A DNA stretch of 64,000 nucleotides, taken from positions 17,252,854-17,316,853 of the forward strand of contig JACGWO010000001.1 of the NCBI GenBank assembly GCA_034509735.1, given 5' to 3'. The DNA comes from Sesamum alatum (Eukaryota; Streptophyta; Magnoliopsida; Lamiales; Pedaliaceae). Below, piece by piece: positions 20,990-31,164 of the stretch. Made by a program: the position numbers and the translations under genes. The notes under the pieces were generated by a model. It was not told the origin of the DNA. It saw nothing but the letters and a program-made list of their open reading frames with translations, and did not search any database. The stretch's first letter is position 1. Each line of letters begins with the position of its first letter.

Positions 20990-23189
20990 GGCTGCATGTT
21001 GTCGTTTTTGCTGCAAACCATAAAGCCTTCTTGTCCCCCAATCCCTTGAATTCTGCAGACGTCATGTTGCCATGGAGATGTCTCACACATAATCGATTTT
21101 CTACACTTGGAAGGACCTTTTCAAATGCTGGTAGGAGGCCCTTTTGTTTGTCTGAAATGAATGTATAGGTATCATCCCTTATAATGTTCAAATCTTCTTT
21201 CAAAAGTGTTAAAAGCCATTCCCAATTGTCTTTGTTTTCACTCAAGACTACCGCATATGCAAGTGGGAATTGGTTATTGCTTGGGTCCACACCTACTGCC
21301 GATAGTAGGGCACCTCCATGGGGGCCCTTTAAATGGCATCCATCGACAACAATGAAAGGCCTGCAACCACTTAGGAACCCCTTCTTTACAGCTGCAAAGC
21401 ACACATAGAGCCTTTTGAACTTTCTCTTGCCAGTAGCATCAACCTCATCTAAGTTCAGGATGATTGTGGAGCCAGGATTCTTCTTTCTTAATGCCTCAGC
21501 ATAGTCCCACAATCTTGAATACTGTTCAGCATCATCTCCCTGTATTTCTTGCAGACATCTCCTTTTTGTTTTGTACGCCTGTTCCCTAGAAACATTGCAC
21601 CTCAACTGTCTGATTACGTCCAGTCTGAAACCTTTGACATTTCTATTGAGATCAGATCTGAAAGCCTCCATATACCTTTGTGCTAGCCTGTTTATCATCA
21701 ATGACAAACCTCATCTCATCTTCATGATCATCTTGTAGAAAACCAGCCCACTCTGTATCCTTGTCGATGTTAGCATCAAAGCACTCATCATCCTCAGCAT
21801 AATCAACACTGTCCTCACCATCATACAAATCATCTTTAGAATCAGCAACCCATTCTGCATTTTCCCTATCCCAATCAACCCAATTAGCCCCTTCACCATC
21901 CCCACCCTCTTCTATTACCACACCCTTCCCTTTATCTTTGTTCTTATGCACATGTTCTTCTTCACCCTCCTTATGCACAGGTTCTTCTTCACCCTCACCC
22001 TCAATCTCAGACACAGTTTTGGGGTCTCTAACTGCATCAAGGTATTTCTTAATCTCCCCCCATGGCCATCTATGAGTTGAAAAATGTCTGTTTCAAGTGT
22101 GAGTGCTCTAAACTTTTTCAACATATCAATTCTGAAGTAATTTTTCCTACCCAAATAGTCCAATTGTTCGCAACACTTGTCAAGTATAAGCATTGAACAG
22201 GTTCCCTTATTAACAAAGTCAAAAACACTTTCAGGCCCCCCTCTATATTCAACAGCTGTTTGGAATACTAATTGACCCCCATGATGAATTCTTAAATTAG
22301 TAAGGAAGTCATATTCACCTAAAAATATAAATAATAGCAAAAGTCAACCATACATATAAAAAAAGAAGGGAAATAGACAAACATAATTTATTCAGCATGT
22401 TCCCTCAACAACACCCAACAAACAAACATAAACATTGTAATGGGACCAGATTGCATATGAGAATCTTACAAAGCGAAGGGGACCACAAAAATCAAGCATA
22501 AAAAGTTCTGTAAAATGGTACTTTAAACATTAAACAACAAGAGTCTTTATTATCCTCAAATCCACATTACAAAGAAAAAAAAAATCCACCAAATCACGGT
22601 TTCAAGAAACCTCGTACATCACAAAAGCACTAACTGAAAAACCACACCCACTTCATTCTAACACCAACTACGAAAACAACATTACTAACCTAACAATAAT
22701 CAAAGCTTAAAGAATTTTTTAAGAAAAAAGAACTCACCATAATCAGGGAGGCCTGCGGATGCCAACCAAGACGGTCGAAAGATGGGCATCAGTGCCATTT
22801 CTTCCAACCAACCAAAAAATCCGACGTCCTTGCTCTCGGTTTCAGTTTTTCAACAATTGTTTTTGGTTGATTTCTTCTAGAATTAGGGATTTCAGTAGGG
22901 TTTTAGGTAGGAATTTTCTAGAAATGGGGCTTTTTCGGGGCTTCAAACGTGTTTTTTCTTTTTTGTTCTTCAGACGAGGGTTCTTTTTTGGGGGCACGGG
23001 ACCTAACGTCCATTTAACAGACGTTAACGGAGTTAACAGAGTCAAGTAGTCATGTGCACTGCACATGACTTGTTGGGGCCAAATGAGCTTGAATTTGGGT
23101 TTAATGAGACCAAAACCCATACTTGCATAAATAGTGGTACCAAAAACGAGTCGTCCCCTATTTAACAGGACTGGAAAAATATTTTGCCC
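20990..23189 (-). mobile_element. MULE right half in unit 2
   Basis: Contains the N-terminal two thirds of the transposase and the right terminal inverted repeat ending ATATTTTGCCC, followed by the exact 9-bp target duplication TTTTAACTG. It has no left end and cannot transpose alone. It could in principle pair with the left end at 15,144 to form an 8-kb composite. Confidence 0.88.
20999..22323 (-). pseudogene. MULE transposase N-terminal part (unit 2)
   Basis: Less damaged than unit 1. Where unit 1 has a stop near 17,880, this copy reads LQEIQGDDAEQYS and stays open from 21,707 to 20,970 (INRLAQRY to CVRHLHGNMTSAEFKGLG). It includes VDGCHLKG (here V-V-D) and FISDKQKGLLPAF. The upstream exon (22,323-22,100: YDFLTNLRIHHGG) and the acidic region (22,014-21,730) are present. 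The DNA-binding domain is missing exactly as in unit 1 (EMRF joined to the INRLAQRY region with a frameshift), so that deletion predates the tandem duplication. The C-terminal third is absent because the unit begins inside the gene. Confidence 0.87.
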
Positions 23190-23198
23190 TTTTAACTG
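23190..23198. repeat. Mutator target-site duplication, right (unit 2, exact)
   Basis: TTTTAACTG, identical to 15,135-15,143. Confidence 0.9.
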
Positions 23199-24984
23199 TC
23201 AAGGGAAACTTCCATTGGTTGAAAAAATCGTCTATTTTAAATATATTAAATATTTTATTTATGTTAATCCAAAATCTTATATCTAAAAACTATTATACTA
23301 ATTTATTTTATATTTAAATATATTAAATATTTATTTTGTATTTATTCAAAATCTTATATCCAATATTATAATACTATTCTAATTTGTATTTATCTTAAAT
23401 TCAACATATCCCTATTGAACCACTTAGCCTATATTTAAGCCCTTTCAAAATTTTCGTCACTTATCTTGGTAGGTTTTGTCTTTGCTTTTTTCATTTTTCG
23501 CTCTTCTTTTTTGCTATTAAGGTAATTGGTTTATTCTTTATCAGTGTTCACTAGCTATTGCAATGCATTTTTTGCGTTCTCAAGTTTTTTAACCAGGTAA
23601 TGTTTTTTTCTTCCTCATTCGTATTCATTTTGCAGCTTACTACTTTTATTTGATTCTCCAAATTTTCAAATTTTGTTCATTAAATTTCATGATTATTTAT
23701 TTAAAACTCTTATTTAATGATATGTATTGACTAAAAGTATTTGTGATATTTTCTCCAAAAAATTTCCTTCGTCCTTTAGTATTTAGTGATGTTTATATGT
23801 AGTTTCATATTAATTTTCCATTCTTAGGTATCTGTTATTGTGATTTTAAATTGTTACTGTCTACTTATTTCCTAATTTAGAAATTTATGGTAGAAAATTC
23901 AACTTGATAGATGAATCAGTCATTAAAAAGTAATTTGATTACTTTACAAGTTTTTATAATAATACTTGGGCATAACCTAACCTAAACTATTAGTATGTTT
24001 TATTATGTGGATTTTGCTCTTACATCTTACATTTGAAGCATTCAGAATTTCTTAGTGTGCATATGTTTTCTTAGCATATAATTTAGCAATATAAATATTT
24101 CTACTTTTTATTAATTATAAATGTTGTTCAATTTATTTTTTATGAAGAAAATCAAAAATGATACTTTATTTCTTTCCTTTAAAAAAATTGATTGCAAAAG
24201 GGACAATTTATTACGAATTACATTTATTTTTTCTAAGGGAAGTCCGTTTGTATCATAGGGCATATGATAGTTTCTGTTATATAATGTATTCACATTTATT
24301 ATGTTTGATGGAGTGTTAATAATTAGGATTTGTGAGAGTGTGTATGGAGATTAAAATTGACAAAAGCAAATGAAACTGACAAACGGATAAATAAAATTAT
24401 ATGAAACTAATAAGTTCAAAATCAAGTGAAAAATAATGACTTCAGGTTGAAAATTCAACATGATAAAAGAAATTAGTCATTAAAAGGTAACTTGATGATC
24501 TTACAGTATATATGATGATTACTGGACATAAATCCAACTACTATAAATTTTTAATTATGTTATGTCCCTACATGTTTCTAATTTCTTATTGTATGTTTTT
24601 ATTGTTAGCATATGCTTTATTTGTTCTTAGTTTCATAAACTTCATTAAAATGGATCTTTTAATAAGAATTACATTTTTTTACAAGAATTTATATCATAGG
24701 GTAATAAGATAATATCTTTTATATAATATTTTTTATTAATTGAATAAGAAAATATATATAGTATTTAAAAATTATAAAATAATTTTAATTTCTCAATGTG
24801 TGAAAATATATTCATATTCTATTGTCATTTTCAAAATGTTCCATAGATAAACTTAGTAAATAATAAAATATTGGATTTTGCATAAATAAATTTGCACTAT
24901 TGTATACAGTAAATTGGTCATTAAAATATGACATACCATTATGTAGATATTTCAAATTTATTAAAAGATTATAAAATTTATAAA

Positions 24985-25015
24985 TTTCCGTGCATAGCAC
25001 AGGATTCATGCTAGT
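24985..25015 (+). mobile_element. Helitron-like 3' terminus of the host element
   Basis: Hairpin CCGTGC-ATA-GCACAGG (24,988-25,003), then ATTCATG and CTAG before T. This closely resembles the 3' ends of small plant Helitrons. Confidence 0.65.
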
Positions 25016-25351
25016 ACATACAATAATGTATAGTATAATTCAATTCATCTACAAATAAATAAATATTACTATATACATATATACATTCATAAAAATATAT
25101 AAAAAACACATGATTTAACAATAAATACTGTTTTTTCATCTCCTAATATACAACACAATACATACAATACTTTTTTTACACTATTTAAAATTTCTCCAAA
25201 AATAAATCCAAACATTAACCCTATTTCTACCACACATTTATTTATCTTTATTTTTCTCATTCTATCTCCACAAAACAAAACAAAATACTTCATCAAACTA
25301 AATGTATGATTCTCCAGCCAAATTGGGCTTTTCCAAACGATTGTGGCCCAT
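25015..25351. other. AT-rich spacer between the two inverted host-element copies
   Basis: No gene or repeat recognised. It lies in the centre of a large inverted arrangement whose arms are about 23,199-24,440 and 25,352-27,515. Confidence 0.6.
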
Positions 25352-28290
25352 TGAACTTATTTATTTCATATAATTTCATTTATCCTTTTGTCAATTTTAT
25401 TTTCTTTTGTCAATTTTAATCTCCATACACAATCTCACAAATCCTGACTATTAACACGCCATCAAACATAATAAATGTGAATACATTATATAACATAAAC
25501 TATCATATGCCCTATGATATAAACGGACTTCTCTTAGAAAAAAAAATGTTATTCGTAATAAATTGTCCCTTTTGCAATCAAATTTTTAAAAGGAAAAAAA
25601 ATATAGTATCACTTTTGATTGTCTTCATAAAAAATAAATTGAACAACATTTATAATTAATAAAAAGTAGAGATATTTATATTTCTAAATTATATGATAAG
25701 AAAACATATGCACACTAAGAAATTCTGAATGCTTCAAATGTAAGGTGTAAGAGCAATATCCACATAATAAAACATTCTAATAGTTTAGGTTATGCCCAAG
25801 TATTATTATAAAAACTTGTAAAGTAATCAAATTACTTTTCAATGAATAATTCATCTATCAAGTTGAATGTTCTACCATGAACTTCTAAATTAGGAAATAA
25901 GTAGATAGTAATAATTATAAAATGAAAATAACAGATACCTAAGAATGGAAAATTAATATGAAACTACATGTAAACATCACTAAATACTAAAGGATGACGA
26001 AATTTTTTTGGAGAAATATCACAAATACTTTTAGTCTATACATAACATTAAATAAGAGTTTTAAATAGATAATCATGAAATTTAATGAACAAAATTTGAA
26101 AAATTGGAGAATTAATACAAATAAAAGCATACAAAATATATCTCCATATCTAGAAGAGAGGGCAAGAAATCAAATTTTAGTTAAACATTTTTTAATTGAA
26201 ATTGAAAAAGAAAGATGTTGATGAACTATTATTAGATAAAAATATATATTCATTTAGTGTTCAAGTAGAGAAATCATGACCAATTGATTGAAAAGAATTA
26301 TAAAACTAAAAAGAAAATAATTTGAACAGATTATTGTACCTAAATGTAAATATTTAAATAGAAAAATCATTAATCAATAAAACAAACAAATAGCGAAATG
26401 GAACATGACAAAAATAATATTCAATTTTGACATTTAAATACCAAAATTAATAATACATTTAAAAAATTATGTCAAATTACATTTTGACATTTAAAATACA
26501 TTTAAATGTCACAATAATACATATATATTCTTTGTATTCAATAATAATACATAACGGATATTTATGTATTTAAATATCTAACAAATTAATAATAAGAGCA
26601 AATAAATAAATAATAAAACTATACAACTTTTAGGGAGTAAGTATCGAGAATACTTCATGGAAGGTTCTCTACTAAAAAAAGTAAAAATATATTTACAAGA
26701 TTAAAAAGGAGGACGATTAATTAAAACACAAAAATAAAAATGCATAAGCGTGGTGAAATTGGATATCAAATAGCAAAAAAAAAATCATTTGAAAATGCAT
26801 CAGAAAAAGAAGCTAGCACTGCTCTATTAGGGTGCTTTTTACATTAATGAATATTTGATTGATACGTACATTCACAATGTAAACACCATCAAATTGACTA
26901 TTTCTTAAAGTTTGAGAAATAGTTTGCAGTGGTTTCGGGCCTTTGGCATCTTCTTGATAAACACTTTGGTGGAACTTTCAATACATGTAATTAAAAATAT
27001 TTTTTTTAAAAAAATTAAATATTTAATTAATGTATAGTGAGAAGAATGAAATAAAAGTAGTAAGCTGCAAAATGAATACGAATGGGGAAGAAGAAAACAT
27101 TACCTGATTAAAAAATTTGAGAACGCAAAACATGCAACTGATAAAGAAAAAACCAAAGGGAAGAAGAAAACATTACCTGATTAAAAAATTTGAGAACGCA
27201 AAACATGCAACTGATAAAGAAAAAACCAAAGACAAAACCTACCAAGATAAGTGACAAAATTTTTGAAAGGGCTTAAATATAGGCTAAGTGGTTCAATAGG
27301 GATATGTTGAATTTAAGATAAATATAAATTAGAATAGTATTATAATATTGGATATAAAATTTTGAATAAATACAAAATAAATATTTAATATATTTGAATA
27401 TAAATTAAATTAGTATTATAGTTTTTAGATATAAGATTTTGGATTAACATAAAATAAAATATTTAATATATTTAAAAATAGACGATTTTTTCAAACCAAT
27501 GGAAGTTTCCTTGACAGTTAAAACAATTCGTTCTAATTTTGGAAGTAAAATTTTGGATAATTACAAAGATAACTATTTAATCTACTCAAAATATATGATG
27601 GTTTTAACTAATAATTTTTTTTCTTGATTATTAAAAAATTCAAAATCACCAAAAATTAGTATTCGGTCAAAAAAAAAAAAATTAATCATTTTTAAAAGAT
27701 TAAAAAAGAAGAAGATTAACTAAAACACAAAAAGAAAAATGCATAAGCGTGGTGAAATTGGATATCAAATAACAAAACAAAAAATAATTTGAAAATGCAT
27801 CAGAAAAAGAAGTTAGCACTTCTCTATCAGGGTGCCTTTTACATAAGTGAATATTATGTTATCATGTTACACATAGAGAAGTCTTTTTATTTTCTAAAAA
27901 AAAATAATAAACAAAATTTAAAATTAAAAAATTCATATATTTTATCAAGTATGACCGCCATTTTATATTGCAATAAATTCAAACCTATGAAACTTATAAT
28001 ATATTTGATGTTAAAATTTTGATAGAGCAACATTCGAAAAATTATTTTACTAAGGAAAAAAATATTCATATGGGAGAGGATGAGATAATGTATTTTGTAA
28101 CATAATCTTGTAAACAAATCAAGCATTGGCCTATGTTTTCTAAACCTAAATAATAATGAAATATTAAAAATCAAATCTAATAAAAAAAACTAAGAAAATG
28201 AAAAAAAATATTAATTTGAATGAAATTAAAAACTAACATTATCAATATCAATGAACTAATATAAAATCATCAAAAAATATGTTAATGAAA
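25352..28290 (-). repeat. Inverted copy of the host element, without MULE
   Basis: The complement matches 14,360-15,143 joined directly to 19,533-20,730. At 27,515-27,523 it has one CAGTTAAAA (complement of TTTTAACTG), with no MULE. It also has about 900 bp of extra AT-rich sequence (26,130-27,000), which includes a second copy of the segment at 27,725-27,860 (see 26,735-26,850). No genes. Confidence 0.82.
27085..27230. repeat. 73-bp tandem duplication
   Basis: Two adjacent, essentially identical 73-bp units (27,085-27,157 and 27,158-27,230) beginning GGGAAGAAGAAAACATTACC. Recent, to judge by the lack of differences. Confidence 0.92.
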
Positions 28291-28299
28291 GATATATAT

Positions 28300-29140
28300 A
28301 TATATATATGTATATATATACAACAAAACGATGGTTGACCACACATAAGTCAATTTTGACCAAATATTAAATTTCTGATAATTTTGAATTTTTTTAATTA
28401 TCAAGAAAATATCTCATTGGTTAGATTCTCATATATTTTAAATTAAAAACTAAATTAGTATTTATCTAAAAAATCCTATCTTCAAGATTAGTGTTTATCT
28501 ATACTATATTCTACCTTTAAAATTAGGATCCTAATCCAATTTGTATTTATTTTAAACAAGTTTAAATTTTAGGATTAATTTTATATCACAAAAAATATTA
28601 ATTAATCTTACCACTAATAATTTATTTTTATTTTAATCATATATTTTTCAATCACTAAACTCATATCAATCTTTAGTATATCTCATGCCGTAAAATTTTA
28701 ATTTTAATTAGGTAATATCATTATATATGTTTTACATTATATCTTTCATCAATATTTTTGTATTTGTTCATTATTACTGATAAAGTAAGTTTTTATATTC
28801 AACTTAATAATTTCTTTTTCTTAGCTTTTTATGATTAGATTTGATTTTTAATCCTAATTTGTTGTTATTCAGACTTAAAAAAATATAGGTTGTTGCTCTA
28901 TTAAAAATTTATATTACAAAATACTTTTGACATCTTCTCCAGCATAAATAGTTTTCTTCCTTAGTAAAATAATTTTGTGAATGTTAATATGGTCCTTTAT
29001 CAAAATTTTAATATTGACTGTATTGTAAGCTTTATAAGTGTGCATTTATCACAATACTAAAAGATATTCATACTTGATAAATGTATGAATGTTTTAATTT
29101 CAGAATTTTCTTTATAATTATTTTTAGAAAATAAAAAGCT
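28300..29140 (+). repeat. Direct partial copy of the host element, without LINE
   Basis: Matches 12,600-12,778 joined to 14,151-14,780. At 28,487-28,498 it has a single ATTAGTGTTTAT, so this copy never received the LINE. It is cut off at about 29,140 by the GC-richer LINE that follows. Confidence 0.82.
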
Positions 29141-29677
29141 TAACAAAAAAGTGAAGTTCTCTCTCCCTGCGAGTTTGCGTTCTCTCTACCTTGAGAGTCT
29201 CCTCATTCCTTCAATCTCTTTTCCCTCTCGCCTGGCTGCGTCGGGCTTCTCCCGGCAGCCTCTCCCATGAGTTTTGGGCCTCCTACTGCGCGGTCTGGGC
29301 GATACTGGCGTTTGAGCAGTGCGGCTGGTGGCGGTCAGGTCCTGGTTTTCTGTTGGGCGGGACGTGGTCCTTTTCCGTCGACGAGGCCTCTCTCCCAGCA
29401 TCTATCTCCAAGGCGCGTGTCATCACCCCCGGCGGGGCCTCTCTCTATTCTTTTCCTCCTGTCATTGTGTTTCTTTCTCTCTTTTTCTTCGTACCGCTTC
29501 TTCTTGTAACTGCCCCTACTCTAATCGGTTTTTTCTGTTCTTCTGTCTCTAGCCTTCGTGTTTCTCTGCAGGTGTGTGTGTGGGTGTGCGGTGACTTCGC
29601 GGTTGCCCAAAGTGAGGGCGGCTGGACCGGTGGCTACGTCGTGGCCGGGGCTCGACGGACACGGATAGGCTGGGGCA

Positions 29678-30895
29678 GTGGAGTTTCGCTTGAGGGTTAG
29701 GGTATGGATGAGGCTATTGGTGGCTTTGCGGTGGCGCTTCCGTATGACTGATGAAGAGGACCAGCGGTTGGTGCTGCTAGGGGGATTATGGCATGCAGAT
29801 TCAGACTCTCACAGATTGTGTTTGGTTGGTCGTCTCCTCGCGTCTCTTGTCCCTCGCTTTGAAGTGTTCAGCACGTCTATTTAGGGCATGATCTATCCGG
29901 TGTAAGGAATGGAGGTACAACAGCTTGGGGGTGGCCGGTTTCTTCTTCAGTTCAATCACTTCATCGATCGCAACCGGGCGCTTGAGGGATGCCCGTGGAG
30001 CTTTGAAAAGAACATCATCATTCTGAATGAGATCCGGGAGCATGAGAACCCTTTGCGGGTGAATCTGGACTGGTGTGACTTTCATGTGCATGTTCACGAG
30101 TTACCACTGAGTATGATAAATCTGGGGGTTGCGACTCTCCTTGGGAATAGAATTGGCCGGTTCCGAGACCTTGACATGGATGATTCTGGTTGTGCCTGGG
30201 GGGCGACCCTCCGCTTGTGTGTGGCCATCAATGTTTCCCGGCCCCTTCCGCGCGCCATCCCGATTTGCTCTACTGTTGGGGATGAGCTTCTGGTGCATCT
30301 CACCTATGAACGGCTTCCGAACTTCTGCTACTTTTGTGGCAAACTGGGTCATATTGCCAAGTACTGTGAGCTACAATTTGAGGATGGTTTTGTTGATCCA
30401 GGCCCGGAGGCACCGTATAGGCCGTGGCTCCGAGCTCCACTCCCGAATCGAGGCCGCAAGTTTTCTCAGCCTCAAGAACCCATGGGGACTTCCAGGTCAG
30501 CGTCTGTTTCGGGCTCAGGGTCTCTAAGAGGGGCGGCTGTGTTCGGTGGATTTTCTGGCCTTGGACAAGGGACCTTGGCGGAACATGGAGGCAGAACGGC
30601 GCCTCGTGGGGGGGGGGGTCCCTACGTCAGATGCGAGCTTCAGTCCAGAGAAGATGATCCGGCAGGTTTGACCAGAGATACCCGAGGGTTTAGTGCAGGA
30701 CATTGGGGCAGACAACGGTTCGGGGTCGGACGGCTGCATGACGGCACCAGTAGGGTTGGGTCCAAGGGCGCCGCTGACTCTCGGTGCGATGCATGGGCAG
30801 TCGAGTCGAATATGGGAGATCCGGGTGTCGAAGACTCGACGGAGTGTGTCCCGTCGACCCTCCATGTTCATCGTCCGGTGGGGCCCTTACCGTAA
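29678..30895 (+). pseudogene. LINE ORF1: DUF4283 and zinc-knuckle protein, broken
   Basis: The nucleic-acid-binding ORF1 protein of plant L1 elements. The start region (EEDQRLVLLGGLWHADSDSHRLCLVGRLL) reads into RFEVFSTSI, then two stops (TAG at 29,882 and TAA at about 29,906). It continues in the same frame as a DUF4283 domain (FLLQFNHFIDRNRALEG, PWSFEKNIIIL) and a CCHC knuckle (CYFCGKLGHIAKYC, 30,327-30,368). A Gly/Arg-rich tail follows to 30,895. Confidence 0.85.
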
Positions 30896-31164
30896 CAGGG
30901 TACTGCTATGGGCAATGTGGAGGATGGATTGGTCTCAGTGCGACTTCGGTTCACAGCTCAGGACCCACCAGGAAGGCGGGGGTCCGACAGACGTGGTAGG
31001 CCGCGTGGGTCTGGTCGGGGAATTTCGCGGAAACGACCGAGGGGGTGCTCAGTGTTGGGTCCAGAAGGGGAAGTCCCGCGAAGTGGTAAGCATTGTCTAC
31101 TGCTTGTGAATGAGGAGTCAGATATTTTATCGGCGGAGGCTGTCGGGCAGCCCCGCCGCCAGCC

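Larger units (their letters stand above)
20990..24653 (+). repeat. Tandem duplication of about 3.66 kb, unit 2
   Basis: Second copy of 17,326-20,989, ending where host-element sequence continues uniquely (AAGAATTACATTTTTTTAC) toward the Helitron-like 3' end at 25,014. Confidence 0.9.
12489..25014 (+). other. Composite: AT-rich host element interrupted by a LINE, a Mutator element and a tandem duplication
   Basis: Host-element segments are 12,489-12,778, 14,151-15,143, 19,533-20,989 and about 24,416-25,014. The same sequence recurs at 25,352-28,290 (inverted), 28,300-29,140, 57,750-60,260 and 61,359-64,000. The 3' end has Helitron features: a CCGTGC / GCACAGG hairpin at 24,988-25,003, then CTAG before T at 25,011-25,015. 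A 5' TC end could not be fixed, because the left boundary falls in AT repeats near 12,600. No helicase is encoded. The 88-codon ORF at 14,485-14,754 recurs in all copies but is very AT-rich and changes freely, so I do not regard it as a gene. Confidence 0.6.

Noticed and set aside
29186..29700. Long ORFs in the GC-rich LINE 5' region
   Set aside because: High GC lengthens random ORFs; the sequence is pyrimidine-rich 5' UTR with no ORF1 domain before about 29,680.
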